DNA of 64,000 nt from JALOLV01 sp046295175 (GCA_046295175.1 JBKBNY010000016.1:1-64000); one strand, 5' to 3'; numbered from the stretch's first letter, positions 1 through 9,640 are shown. The notes: generated from the sequence alone by a model not told the origin. Program-made: numbers and translations.

Positions 1-1091
1 GTACAAAGCCTGCATCTATTTTGGGATTGTTCCGTAATGTATCACTCGTTGGCTTGCTCGTGTCTATGGCTATCAGGTGGCTCAACCCTTGACTGTTGAT
101 GTCTGAATCCTTCGTGTCATCTCCACCTAAGTTCTGCTTTGATGCGATTGTACCCACTGGGGCTACAAACTGTACTCGGTAATTGCCCGTCGTCAGGCTA
201 TCGAACAAATAAGCTCCCAAGCCATCCGTCACAGTCGAATCTATCTTCACACCCGATGCATTTAATAAATACACCTTCACTCCCGCTATCGCTGGCTCGC
301 CCGCATCCTGTACTCCATCGTTGTCGTTATCCTGCCATACGTAATCGCCAATGCTGCCGTAGGCTGGCACAATACCAGCATCTACACTCGTATTGTTACG
401 ATTCGGGTCGTTCAATGGTAACGTCGCATCTATGTTTACTGCATCGGTCGTCCCATCTGGATTGATGTTACTATCCAAGGCTGGATTACCTCCCGCTCCT
501 TTCGTAGTCGGTTCGCTGCCCACTGGCACAGCAAACTCTACTTTGTATGAACCCGTCAATAAACTATCGAACAAGTATTTACCCGTGCCATCTGTAATGG
601 TCGAATCTAACTTCGCTCCAGTCACTCCGTCCAATAAGTAAACCTTGATACCTGAGACTGGTGTATCACCTCCATTCTGGATGCCGTCTTTGTTGTTATC
701 GTTGAATACATAATCGCCAATGCTACCCACTGGTACAAAGCCTGCATCTATTTTGGGATTGTTCCGTAATGTATCACTCGTTGGTTTGCTCGTGTCTATG
801 GCTATCAGATGGCTCAACCCTTGACTATTGATGTCTGAATCCTTTGTGTCATCGCCACCTAAGTTCTGCTTTGATGCGATTGTACCCGATGGGGCTACAA
901 ACTGTACTCGGTAATTGCCCGTCGTCAAGCTATCGAATAAGTAAGCTCCCAAAGCATCCGTAACGGTTGAATCTATCTTCACACCCGATGCATTCAACAA
1001 GTAAACCTTCACACCCGATATCGCTGGCTCGCCTGCATCCTGTACTCCATCGTTGTCGTTATCCTGCCATACGTAATCACCAATGCTGCCG
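1..1091 (-). repeat. Tandem SdrD-B-like domain repeats, 732-bp two-domain period
   Basis: Each domain is about 121-123 codons. Two domain types alternate: type A at 731-1091, type B at about 360-730, then type A again at 1-359. Positions 1-359 align without gaps to 733-1091 (offset 732 = 244 codons), with roughly 22 differences by hand count, about 94% identity. Domain B differs clearly in sequence. This implies a recent duplication of an A+B pair and possible further copies beyond the left edge. Confidence 0.85.
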
Positions 1092-3917
1092 CAAGGTTCT
1101 ACAATAACCTCTGTAGTTGCGGTAGCCGTACAGCCATTCGTTGGATTGGTTACTGTTACGGTATAAATACCTGCGGCAGAAACGGTAATCGAAGATAGAG
1201 TCGATGTAAATGAATTTGGACCATTCCATGAATATGTTCCGCCTCCACTCGCTACACGATTTGCAAGTGTACCTGTACACGTTAGATTCGTAGTACCCGT
1301 TATACCTGCTGTTGGTGGTGTTGTATCCGATGTTACCAAAGTCGTCGCTGTCGCCGTACAGCCATTCGTTGGATTGGTCACCGTTACGGTGTATGTACCT
1401 GCTGTGCTGACATTTATACTCGCTAATGTTGAAGCAAATGAACTTGGTCCGCTCCATGAGTACGTGCCACCGCCTGTTGCTGTGCGATTCACACTCGTTA
1501 CTGCACAGGTCAGATTATCTGAACCTGTGATACCTGCTGTTGGCGGTGTCGTATCCGATGTTACCGAAGTCGTCGCTGTAGCCGTACAGCCATTCGTTGG
1601 ATTAGTCACTGTTACGGTGTATGTACCTGCTGTACTGACATTTATACTCGCTAATGTTGAAGCAAATGAACTCGGGCCGCTCCATGAGTACGTACCACCG
1701 CCTGTTGCTGTGCGATTCACACTCGTTACTGCACAAGTCAGATTATCTGCACCGGTGATACCTGCTGTTGGCGGTGTCGTATCCGATGTTACCGAAGTCG
1801 TCGCTGTAGCCGTACAACCATTCGTTGGATTGGTCACTGTCACGGTGTATGTACCTGCCGTACTGACATTTATACTCGCCAATGTTGAAGCAAATGAACT
1901 CGGACCACTCCATGAGTACGTACCACCACCTGTTGCTGTGCGGTTCACACTCGTTACTGCACATGTTAGGTTATCTGTACCTGTGATACCTGCTGTTGGC
2001 GGTGTTGTATCCGATGTTACCGAAGTCGTCGCTGTAGCCGTACAACCATTCGTTGGATTGGTCACTGTCACGGTGTATGTACCTGCCGTACTGACATTTA
2101 TACTCGCCAATGTTGAAGCAAATGAACTCGGGCCACTCCATGAGTACGTGCCGCCGCCTGTTGCTGTGCGATTCACACTCGTTACTGAACATGTTAGATT
2201 ATTTGTTCCATTGATACCTGCTGTTGGTGGTGTTGTATCCAATATCACTGAGGTCGTTGCAGTGGCTGTACAACCATTCGTTGGATTGGTCACTGTCACG
2301 GTGTATGTACCTGCCGTACTGACATTTATACTCGCCAATGTTGAAGCAAATGAACTCGGGCCACTCCATGAGTACGTGCCACCGCCTGTTGCTGTGCGGT
2401 TCACACTCGTTATTGCACAAGTCAGATTATCTGAACCTGTGATACCTGCTGTTGGTGGTGTTGTATCCAATATCACTGAGGTCGTTGCAGTGGCTGTACA
2501 ACCATTTGCATTAGTTACTGTTACAGTATATATACCTGCTGTTGTAGCACTTACACTCGCTAACGTTGAAGCAAATGAACTCGGTCCGCTCCATGAGTAC
2601 GTGCCACCACCTATCGCCGTGCGATTCACACTCGTTACTGTACACGTCAGGTTATTTGTTCCTGTAATAGATGGTGTTGGTAACGGATTAACTGTCACAC
2701 TTGCAGTTGTCGTTCCGGTACAGCCATTTGAATCAATAACTTGTACTGTGTATATACCAGATGAAGTAATATTTGGAATAGAAGGATTCTGACTCGTTGA
2801 AGTAAAGCTATTTGGGCCTGTCCAGTTATATGTATATGGAGCTGTTCCATTTGCTGCAGTTACGCCAATAGTTGCTGTTGAACCAGAACAAACCGTTGCA
2901 TTTGTCGGAGTAAAAGCAAAATCTGGGCATGCTTGGAATGTAAAACCTGAAATACGAATGGCATGGTCATCAGAAACACCATTTGTTGCACCATTAGTAG
3001 TACTCCACCAAGAGTACCATGATGGGTTTGCCTGCTCGGCAAGTGCATCTTCTTCACCATTAGAATAAACTATATCTAATTGCGTAATTGCATCGGTAGT
3101 ATTTACAGTTATTGTTCCACGAGCATCATTTGGGTCTAAGTTTACCGTAGAATTGTTATAAATCGAACGTACTGTTTGATTTGCCAAATCTTGGATTAAC
3201 AAACTACCCGCAGCTGAAAAATTAACTGGCACATTTCCCATCGGCCCACTGGCAGATATTGTAACTTCATCTTGAAACGAATTACCCGGCAATTCTCTCA
3301 CATCTAATGGTGGAACTGTTGGAAATACGAAGTTATCATTTCTATCTTGTTGAAGCGTACGTCCATCGATATCACCAATCGTAAAAGAACTAAGAAAAAC
3401 AGGTTTCGAAAAAGTAAATCTAACAGTAACATTTTCTAAATGGTTTAATGAAGCCATTGCAAATGTCAAGAAGTTATTACCATAGGCCCCACCTGTTTCG
3501 GTTTCAAGCCCACCTTCTATACTACATGAAGAGTCCCAAGGGTCATTGAATCCTCCTGTTGCTCCTGCAGGATTACCATTGGCATTAATAGCCGTAAATC
3601 CTCCATTGGCCAGCCATCCACACGTGCCAGAGGCATCACCAAAAGGATGTGGACTCATACGATTAGGGTCTGCATTACGGTTATTAGGGTCAATGATTGT
3701 CATTGTTACATTGACCGTACACCCCGCCCCGCAACTCACCACAAATGTTTTCGATACATCTGTCGAAGCCCACTGATACCCCGCAACTCCACTCCACCAG
3801 TTAAAGTTTCCAGTTTGAGCGAAGTTAGGCGTAAATTTTAAACTCAGGAACATTATAAAAACAATATTCAAAAGCCATCTTGAATAGCCTGAATGAGCAA
3901 AAGATTTTTTTTTCATT
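1..3917 (-). CDS. Giant secreted repeat protein (Ig-like plus SdrD-B-like domains), 3' end outside window
   Basis: The minus strand is open from an ATG at 3917 to the window edge, giving at least 1305 residues; the C-terminus is missing. It starts with Lys-rich MKKKSF and a hydrophobic signal sequence ending near residue 35 (NFAQ). Residues about 36-330 form a non-repetitive N-terminal region with the motif DPWDSSC. About 330-945 hold eight Ig/PKD-like repeats of about 76 residues, each with NGCTATATT-type and GGTYSWSGP-type motifs and paired cysteines. From about 945 on come SdrD-B/Cna-B-like domains with GSIGDYVWQDNDNDGVQD and FDSLTTGNYRV. Such proteins are exported, often through the type IX system, and act as surface adhesins or structural proteins; the sorting tail should lie beyond position 1. 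The function is inferred from architecture. The long plus-strand reading frame here is a repeat shadow. No clear TAnnTTTG box was found upstream. Confidence 0.85.
1092..2925 (-). repeat. Eight Ig/PKD-like protein repeats, 228-bp period
   Basis: A cysteine-bearing segment recurs at about 1131, 1360, 1588, 1816, 2044, 2272, 2500 and 2731, so the period is 228 bp (76 codons) for most units. The middle units are nearly identical in DNA, while the outer ones (2500-2925 and 1092-1330) have diverged. The unit is an Ig-like fold of the kind common in Cytophagales surface proteins. The near identity of the central copies points to recent unequal recombination or gene conversion. Confidence 0.85.
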
Positions 3918-4072
3918 TTATAGAAAATTAGAAAAGCAACATTGATAGGCATTTCGGCAAAAAATGTACCGCTAAATCAATGACAAAAGAAAACTTACCA
4001 AGCGGTAGCATTTAGATTAGCTCAGTAGAAGGAGTAGAGCTAAAAACATTTTTTGAGGGGTTTACTAAAACA

Positions 4073-4093
4073 ATGCCAAAGTTATTTTGGCAT
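4073..4093. promoter_or_regulatory. 8-bp palindrome, operator-like, between giant surface gene and small ORF
   Basis: ATGCCAAA and TTTGGCAT flank a 5-nt spacer (GTTAT), a perfect dyad 156 bp upstream of the giant gene's start. It could be an operator. The 363-bp gap 3918-4280 otherwise holds only the promoter listed next. A single half site ATGCCAAA also occurs near 24265, upstream of the repeat protein at 24384, which may be chance. Confidence 0.35.
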
Positions 4094-4205
4094 CGAAGAC
4101 TATCACTATTTGTGTATGAGATTATTATTAATTACAATACCTTTTAGTGGGCCGAATAAAAGCTAATTAAATGTAGATTTTTGTGAATTTTAATGAATAA
4201 TTAAC

Positions 4206-4236
4206 TTGACAGATTTATAACATAATATTATTTTCG
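4206..4236 (+). promoter_or_regulatory. Bacteroidota-type promoter for the 28-residue ORF
   Basis: TTG (4206-4208), a 20-nt spacer and TATTTTCG (4229-4236) match the Bacteroidota consensus TTG-N19/21-TAnnTTTG with one mismatch. Transcription would start near 4243, leaving a leader of about 38 nt before the ATG at 4281. Confidence 0.6.
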
Positions 4237-4280
4237 TGGCGTCTTAAAAAACACCTATACCACTTACCCCTAAACGTGTA

Positions 4281-4367
4281 ATGAAACCTAAAAAAAGTAA
4301 CAAGTTCTTACGTGTAGTTGCAACAGTAGTTGTGCTTTCTGTGTGCATTGCGGCAATTTTGTTTTGA
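4281..4367 (+). CDS. Small single-span membrane peptide, 28 aa
   Basis: ATG to TGA encodes 28 residues: a basic N-terminus (MKPKKSNKFLR) followed by one hydrophobic segment (VVATVVVLSVCIAAILF) ending at the stop. It has its own good promoter at 4206-4236 and a strong hairpin terminator at 4392-4421, so it looks like a real monocistronic unit rather than a chance frame. No family is recognised. The topology suggests a small inner-membrane protein with its N-terminus in the cytoplasm. The alternative is a noncoding RNA from the same promoter-terminator pair. No Shine-Dalgarno sequence is visible, which is normal in this phylum. Confidence 0.5.
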   Translation: MKPKKSNKFLRVVATVVVLSVCIAAILF

Positions 4368-4391
4368 GGCTATTTCTTGACTCGACAGAAC

Positions 4392-4421
4392 AAAAAAGGG
4401 GTAGCAAGCTACCCCTTTTTT
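4392..4421. terminator. Bidirectional intrinsic terminator
   Basis: AAAAAAGGGGTAGC pairs perfectly with GCTACCCCTTTTTT around a 2-nt loop, with U-runs in both directions. It serves the small plus-strand ORF and the minus-strand redoxin gene ending at 4444. Confidence 0.85.
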
Positions 4422-4443
4422 GTTTATATGATTATTCCAAGAT

Positions 4444-5100
4444 TTAAGACTTCCACTTGATAGCACAACCCACCGCTTTGGTATTGGTAGTAACCACTGG
4501 CTTACCAATTATGAGATTATTGACCGCATCTTCGACGTAGTGCTTCGTAACACCCGATGGGTCTTGGGCGTTATCGTCGATGGCCCCGATATACTGCACA
4601 ATATTTTTATCGCCTTCTTTTTTCAAGACAAACACATGAGGTGTGCGTACCGCACCAAATGCCTTTGAAACCGCTTGGGTTTCGTCTGATAAAAACGGAA
4701 AAGCATAACCTTTTTGCTTAGCACGGGCTTGCATATTGGCATAAGAATCTTCTTCGTATGCATCTGGGTCGTTGGGATTTATCGCAATAACTGGATACCC
4801 TTTTGAAGCAAATTTATTGTTTAGCTCAATCACACGGTCTTCGTAGGCATTCGAGAATGGGCAATGCAAACACGTAAAAACAACTATGTAACCTTTGGCA
4901 CTACCATAATTTGCCAAAGAAACCATTTTACCATCAATGTTTTTTAGCTTAAAATCGGCCACGGCATCGCCCACAACGTAAGCTGGGGGCTGGCTCGACG
5001 ATACTGGCGGCTCGGTAGCTTGTACTTTTTTAAGATAAAAAGTTGTGAAAATACCACCCAGCAATACCGCTGCTAAAATGATAATGTGTTGTTTTTTCAT
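4444..5100 (-). CDS. Membrane-anchored or secreted redoxin (AhpC/TSA-like thioredoxin fold)
   Basis: 218 residues. An N-terminal hydrophobic segment (residues 5-22) is followed by a linker rich in Pro and Ser, then a redoxin domain from about residue 42. It carries a CLHC motif at C77-C80 (VVFTCLHCPFSNAYE), the redox pair expected in thioredoxin-like proteins, and the cis-Pro region VRTPHVF. Members of this family are often annotated as thioredoxin-family or peroxiredoxin-like proteins acting in the periplasm; the exact substrate cannot be told. It is the last gene of a possible minus-strand run argG-yidD-tlpA-redoxin, 46 bp after the TlpA-like gene, and ends at the bidirectional hairpin 4392-4421. 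Confidence 0.82.
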   Translation of the reverse strand: MKKQHIIILAAVLLGGIFTTFYLKKVQATEPPVSSSQPPAYVVGDAVADFKLKNIDGKMVSLANYGSAKGYIVVFTCLHCPFSNAYEDRVIELNNKFASKGYPVIAINPNDPDAYEEDSYANMQARAKQKGYAFPFLSDETQAVSKAFGAVRTPHVFVLKKEGDKNIVQYIGAIDDNAQDPSGVTKHYVEDAVNNLIIGKPVVTTNTKAVGCAIKWKS

Positions 5101-5146
5101 TGTTCACGTAGTTTAGGTTTCAGAACGCTAATAAAACAAATATATT

Positions 5147-5608
5147 TTAAAAAAAGTGTCGAATTTTATCTACAAGTTGTTGATAATCAAAAGATTGTTC
5201 ATAGAATTCTCGTTTGGTTTGATTCAGAATCAATGTCGCGGGCAATGCACCCGACCATTGCGGATTTACTCGGTTAATCCAACTATTATAATCGGGTTCA
5301 TTCAATAAAACTACTGGTGAATTAATCCTTTTTTCGGCTACAAAACCTTCGACTTTCTGCTTATCTCTCGCAAAATCCAAACTTACAAAAATCACTTCGA
5401 TATTCGACTGATATTCGTCAGCTACTTTTATGAAATTGGGCAATTCGGCTACGCATGGCTTACACCAAGTAGCCCAAAAATTGAAAATATACGTTTTATT
5501 ATCGTTGATTTTGGTCAATTGCTCAAATTCATCAAAACGTATCTCTCGCACCTTTTGTGCATAGGCATTTGACGTAACAAACAGCAATATGAATACCAAA
5601 AAACGCAT
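5147..5608 (-). CDS. TlpA/ResA-like periplasmic thiol-disulfide oxidoreductase
   Basis: 153 residues with a signal peptide (MRFLVFILLFVTSNAYA). The thioredoxin active site is FWATWCKPC with C49 and C52, followed by an AELPNF helix as in TlpA/ResA proteins. These reduce disulfides in the periplasm, for example during cytochrome c maturation. A second thioredoxin-fold gene follows 46 bp downstream on the same strand, so the two may act as a redox pair (inference). It is short for the family but complete. Confidence 0.88.
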   Translation of the reverse strand: MRFLVFILLFVTSNAYAQKVREIRFDEFEQLTKINDNKTYIFNFWATWCKPCVAELPNFIKVADEYQSNIEVIFVSLDFARDKQKVEGFVAEKRINSPVVLLNEPDYNSWINRVNPQWSGALPATLILNQTKREFYEQSFDYQQLVDKIRHFF

Positions 5609-5694
5609 TAAATTTTACGGAGCAGCAAGTGGTTATTTACAAATCTAACGAAAAATCTGTACGAATATTCAACAAATATTCTTCGATAACTTTC

Positions 5695-5904
5695 TCAAGG
5701 AACAGGGTCGTGTCCGTGTCCGCCCCACGGATGACAACGAGAAATACGTCTTAGCCCAAGCCAACCACCTTTAAAAAAGCCATGTTTCTGGAGAGCCTCA
5801 ATCATGTATTGAGAGCAAGTGGGCGTATAACGACACGCCGGAGGGAACCACGGAGAAATACCTGCTTGATAAAGTCTGACAAGGAAAATGGCGAGGTGTT
5901 TCAT
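5695..5904 (-). CDS. yidD: Membrane protein insertion efficiency factor YidD
   Basis: 69 residues with the family's core: LVRLYQAGISPW, then CRYTPTCSQY and the C-terminal RISRCHPWGGHGHDPVP, including the conserved cysteines. YidD is a small, membrane-associated helper of YidC/Sec-dependent membrane protein insertion. Its usual neighbours rnpA and yidC are absent; it lies between argG and a TlpA-like gene on the same strand, which is common in Bacteroidota. Confidence 0.95.
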   Translation of the reverse strand: MKHLAIFLVRLYQAGISPWFPPACRYTPTCSQYMIEALQKHGFFKGGWLGLRRISRCHPWGGHGHDPVP

Positions 5905-5994
5905 TTGGATAAAAAATTGGAACGCCAGTTGTATGACGTTCCAAAATATGTTGATATTGCTAAAACTAATATCTTACTGATTTAGTTTCAGAGC

Positions 5995-7200
5995 TTATTT
6001 CTTCTCAGCTTTATCCTTCACTTTACCATGAATCATCACTTGGTTTGATGCAATCTTCGAGAAACCTCTCACATCATCGCCACTCCAAGCGTTATTCATT
6101 TCGCCGTAGCTACCAAATACCGAAGACATCAAATCATACTCTGACTGAATACCCAGTAACTGGAAACGATAAGGAGCTAATTCTACACGAACTGTACCCG
6201 TAACATTCGACTGCGTACTTTCTAAAAATATCTCTACATTTCGCATCACTGGCTCAAGGAATTGCCCTTCGTGAAGCAACATTCCGTACCAATCGCCCAT
6301 GTTTTGTTTCCAATATTGTTGCCATTTAGTAAGCGTATGTTTTTCGAGCAAATGGTGAGCTTTGATAATGATTAGCGGAGCCGCAGCCTCAAAACCTACA
6401 CGCCCTTTGATACCGATGATGGTATCGCCAACGTGAATATCGCGACCGATACCATACGGAGAAGCTAATTCGGTAACACGACGGATAGCATCTACTGGAT
6501 TTTTGAATTTACGGTTATTAACGCCTTTCAATTCACCTTTTACGAATTGAAGGGTTATTTCAGAAGGTTTTTTCTTGGTTACTTGGGTCGGGAATGCCGA
6601 TTCTGGCAAAAACTCCCAAGAGTTTAGGGTTTCACGACCGCCTACTGATGTCCCCCAAAGTCCTTTATTGATAGAGTACGCCGCTTTGTGCCATTCACGA
6701 TTCACACCTTTCGATTTCAAAAACTCAATTTCGGCCTCACGAGAAAGTCTCAAGTCACGGATTGGTGTAATGATTTCTACATCTGGTAGAATAATTCTAA
6801 AAACCATGTCAAAACGTACTTGGTCGTTACCCGCACCCGTACTTCCGTGGGCGATTAAGTTTGTACCGATTTGCTTGGCATACTCAGCCACCGCAACCGC
6901 CTGAAACATACGCTCAGCACTTACCGAAAGCGGATAGGTATTATTGCGAAGTACATTACCAAAAATCAAATATTTGATACATTTCTGATAATATTCGTCG
7001 GTCATTCGGGCTACATAGTGCTTCGTAACACCCAATTCATAAGCCTTGGTTTCGATGTCTTTGATTTCTTCTTCCGAAAAACCACCAGTATCGACTAATA
7101 CCGAATGAACCTCAAGACCACGTTCTTCGGTCAGATATTTAACACAAAATGAGGTATCTAAACCTCCGCTGTATGCTAATACGACTTTTTGTTTTGACAT
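5995..7200 (-). CDS. argG: Argininosuccinate synthase
   Basis: 401 residues, normal length. The N-terminal ATP pyrophosphatase motif AYSGGLDTSF (residues 9-18) and GSTGAGNDQVRFD identify the family. The enzyme joins citrulline and aspartate with ATP to give argininosuccinate in arginine synthesis; it is cytoplasmic and tetrameric. No other arginine gene lies within the window. It is preceded by a candidate -7 box at 7255-7262 and followed 90 bp later by yidD. Confidence 0.97.
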   Translation of the reverse strand: MSKQKVVLAYSGGLDTSFCVKYLTEERGLEVHSVLVDTGGFSEEEIKDIETKAYELGVTKHYVARMTDEYYQKCIKYLIFGNVLRNNTYPLSVSAERMFQAVAVAEYAKQIGTNLIAHGSTGAGNDQVRFDMVFRIILPDVEIITPIRDLRLSREAEIEFLKSKGVNREWHKAAYSINKGLWGTSVGGRETLNSWEFLPESAFPTQVTKKKPSEITLQFVKGELKGVNNRKFKNPVDAIRRVTELASPYGIGRDIHVGDTIIGIKGRVGFEAAAPLIIIKAHHLLEKHTLTKWQQYWKQNMGDWYGMLLHEGQFLEPVMRNVEIFLESTQSNVTGTVRVELAPYRFQLLGIQSEYDLMSSVFGSYGEMNNAWSGDDVRGFSKIASNQVMIHGKVKDKAEKK

Positions 7201-7254
7201 TTTTCTTTGGAAATTCTATGGCGGTTTTCGCACCACCGATTGATTATGCAGATA

Positions 7255-7262
7255 CAAAAATA
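7255..7262 (-). promoter_or_regulatory. argG: Candidate -7 box for argG
   Basis: On the minus strand this reads TATTTTTG, matching TAnnTTTG, about 55 bp upstream of the argG ATG. No convincing TTG lies 19-21 bp further upstream, so only the -7 element is supported. Confidence 0.35.
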
Positions 7263-7325
7263 GAACTTTTCCATGAGAATCGGAGAAGTTCTACGAGTTA
7301 ATGTTGTATTTTACTGATATTTAGC

Positions 7326-7754
7326 TTACCTAACACCCTTTAGCTTCATTTGTGCAAAGTATGGGTGTTCGGGATTTACAATTAATTCTTGGCGTTGTGG
7401 ATGAATAAGTACATCCATATCTTCGAGCGGAATCGCTCCAATCAAAACCTCACTATCGGCTGGTAGTACCATTGCGTTACAGATTGTTCGGCGGTTTTTA
7501 AATCTTAATTCTACCTGACTAACCACATCACATTCGATAATTTCGCCATTGGCCAATTGCCCCATACGTTTTTCCATAACCGGAAACTGCATTTGCGACT
7601 GGATAGATTCATTGATACACAACATATAGCTACCCGTATCTACCAAACCAGTAACCCACATTCGGCGAACCTCATCTTCGCCAATGTAGTATCTTCTTGC
7701 AAGTTCTAAATCTCCTGCGTTTATTAATTCTATTTCTGCGTGAACTAAGCCCAT
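7326..7754 (-). CDS. Retropepsin-like (clan AA) aspartic protease family protein
   Basis: 142 residues, a single domain. The motif GLVDTGSYMLCI around D39-T40-G41 matches the catalytic Asp-Thr-Gly of clan AA (retropepsin-like) proteases, and VLIGAIPLEDMDVLI matches the flap and C-terminal strand region. Such single-domain bacterial proteins are expected to dimerise. There is no signal peptide, so it should be cytoplasmic. It stands alone on the minus strand between argG and an SDR gene. Substrate and role are unknown. Confidence 0.8.
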   Translation of the reverse strand: MGLVHAEIELINAGDLELARRYYIGEDEVRRMWVTGLVDTGSYMLCINESIQSQMQFPVMEKRMGQLANGEIIECDVVSQVELRFKNRRTICNAMVLPADSEVLIGAIPLEDMDVLIHPQRQELIVNPEHPYFAQMKLKGVR

Positions 7755-7805
7755 ATTTTATTGGATTTTGATTAATTAACGCTAAAAATAAGCAAAAAAT
7801 TCTAA

Positions 7806-8615
7806 TTACATCTTAAACAACTTCGCCAGTTTGTGGTGGTAAGTATTCGGGAAAATCCTCGCTATCCAATCCATCAATTTGGCATCGCTGCCCACCAGAA
7901 TCCTTGCTTTATCATTTTTGATTCCCGCAATAATAATTTCGGCGGCACGCTCGGGCGACATCTTTAGGGCTTTCTGGAACTCGGCAATTTGCTTTTTGGC
8001 TTGCTCGATATTTTGTCCTTCTGATATTTTAGAACTCCGAGCGATATTGGTATTGATTCCGCCCGGATGCACCGACGAAACTTTCACATTGCTACGTATC
8101 AATTCTATTTTCAGAACATCGCTAAAACCCTTTACGCCAAACTTTGCGGTAGCATAAGCCGATTGGTGAGGCAGACCCACAATCCCGAAGACACTCGAAA
8201 CATTGACAATATGCCCTTGGTTTTGCTTGACCATGTGCGGCAAAAATGCCTTTGTCATTCGGATAACGCCCCAAAGATTAATACTCAAAAGCCACTCGAA
8301 GTCGTCGAGGGGAGTTTCGGCAAAATTGCCCGAATGAATCGCTACGCCAGCGTTATTAACTAAGATGATTCGGTGATGGAAGTATTGTTTGATGATGTCT
8401 CTGGCAAAGTCTTCGATTTGCTGCGGTTTCGAGACATCAAGAAGATATTTTTGGGCTTGGTGGTTTGTTAGGGCGATTGTTTCATCCAAGCCTTTTTCGT
8501 TTACATCGGTCGCAATGACCATTGCCCCTTCGTTTACGGCTTGAATCGCCAAAGCTCGGCCAATACCCGAACCAGCCCCTGTAACAATAAACAAACTATC
8601 TTTTACGGCAGACAT
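7806..8615 (-). CDS. Short-chain dehydrogenase/reductase
   Basis: 269 residues. The Rossmann motif VTGAGSGIG (11-19), NNAG (87-90) and the catalytic set S141, Y154 and K158 (SAYATAKFG) define a classical SDR. The D37 region (VIATDVNE) would favour NAD over NADP, though this is a weak prediction. The C-terminus (LMDWIARIFPNTYHHKLAKLFKM) resembles SDRs that act on acyl or hydrophobic substrates in Bacteroidota. The substrate is unknown and the context gives no pathway. Confidence 0.9.
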   Translation of the reverse strand: MSAVKDSLFIVTGAGSGIGRALAIQAVNEGAMVIATDVNEKGLDETIALTNHQAQKYLLDVSKPQQIEDFARDIIKQYFHHRIILVNNAGVAIHSGNFAETPLDDFEWLLSINLWGVIRMTKAFLPHMVKQNQGHIVNVSSVFGIVGLPHQSAYATAKFGVKGFSDVLKIELIRSNVKVSSVHPGGINTNIARSSKISEGQNIEQAKKQIAEFQKALKMSPERAAEIIIAGIKNDKARILVGSDAKLMDWIARIFPNTYHHKLAKLFKM

Positions 8616-8731
8616 ATTACCTTGATTTTAAGGATTATTATAAGTTTTTGATTGAATTTTCGATTGAAAGGATTAATCCGTTTGCTCCAAAAATCCAATC
8701 AAAAACCCTTTTAATCTTTATAAATCATGGT

Positions 8732-9640
8732 TTAGAAACACAAACTGGCAGCACCCAGTAGGCCTGCATCATTGCCCAATGTTGCTTTACGAATATCGAG
8801 CGTTTTGAGGTAATAAGGAGTCAACCAATAATTCAACTGACGCTTAACTGCTGGCATGATGTAATCGAAAGATGCCGAAAGTCCGCCACCAATCAAGATT
8901 GTTGTAATATCCAAAATACGAACCATCGAAACCAAGCAATCGCCGAGCATCGTACCTACTTCGTCGAAAACTTTAAGTGCCAATTCATCGCCTTCGGCAG
9001 CCGCAGCAACGAGTCCTGTTGTAGAGATTGTGCCATCATCTGGCAATGAAGTCTTACCCGTAAACGATGCACGCATTTTATTGGCCATGTCGAGCAATTC
9101 GTTTTTGCCGATGTTACGCTCCAATACTTTACCGTTTCGAGAAGGCACATGACCCGGCTCCATGGCGTTTCCGCCACCACCTTTAAATACTTGTTTGTCA
9201 ATAATTGCCGCTCCGCCTACGCCCGTACCGAGGGTTACAAAAATATAGTCTTCTGGCACATCACCTTCGCCAAAATAAAATTCTCCAAGAGCAGCTGCGT
9301 TAGCATCGTTCTCTAAGAAGAATTCATGGTTCGGAAAACGCTCCTTGAGTTTAGGCACAACGGGAGTTCCGTCAATTTCAGGAATCGCCGTGATTTCGAT
9401 AAGCGTCTTGCGGTCTCTCGTAATCAATCCCGGCACCCCAATCCCTACTTTTTTTACTTCTTTGTTTTCGAGTAATTGAATCGCAATCGCATCGCCGAGT
9501 CTTTCTACAAAATGACCCGAATCACGCCAACTGCGGGTATCGTGGCTGTAAAAATTAGAGATTGAACCCGTTTCGGCATTCACAATGCCCATCTTGACGT
9601 TTGTACCGCCAACGTCTATGCCTAAATATTCTGTTGCCAT
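8732..9640 (-). CDS. ROK-family sugar kinase, glucokinase-like, zinc motif absent
   Basis: 302 residues. It has the ATP-binding motif GIDVGGTN (7-14), the catalytic-base region LENDANAAALGE (D112) and VTLGTGVGGAAI. ROK kinases phosphorylate hexoses such as glucose or N-acetylmannosamine. The usual zinc site CxCGxxGCxE after the conserved His is replaced by GHVPSRNGKVLERN: H164 remains but all the cysteines are gone. Polyphosphate glucokinases of Actinobacteria also lack these cysteines, so loss does not imply inactivity. Substrate specificity cannot be read from the sequence. Confidence 0.88.
   Translation of the reverse strand: MATEYLGIDVGGTNVKMGIVNAETGSISNFYSHDTRSWRDSGHFVERLGDAIAIQLLENKEVKKVGIGVPGLITRDRKTLIEITAIPEIDGTPVVPKLKERFPNHEFFLENDANAAALGEFYFGEGDVPEDYIFVTLGTGVGGAAIIDKQVFKGGGGNAMEPGHVPSRNGKVLERNIGKNELLDMANKMRASFTGKTSLPDDGTISTTGLVAAAAEGDELALKVFDEVGTMLGDCLVSMVRILDITTILIGGGLSASFDYIMPAVKRQLNYWLTPYYLKTLDIRKATLGNDAGLLGAASLCF

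Noticed and set aside
139..641. Two plus-strand ORFs at the left edge
   Set aside because: They lie opposite the SdrD-B-like repeats and have no family features; treated as shadows.
1374..2792. Long plus-strand ORF with a strikingly regular repeat
   Set aside because: It is the antisense reading of the 228-bp Ig-repeat array of the minus-strand surface gene; the minus frame is open from 3917 to the edge and has a signal peptide and known domains.
1092..2925. Regularly spaced near-identical repeats, CRISPR-like at first sight
   Set aside because: The unit is 228 bp and keeps a reading frame throughout; there are no short repeats with unique spacers.
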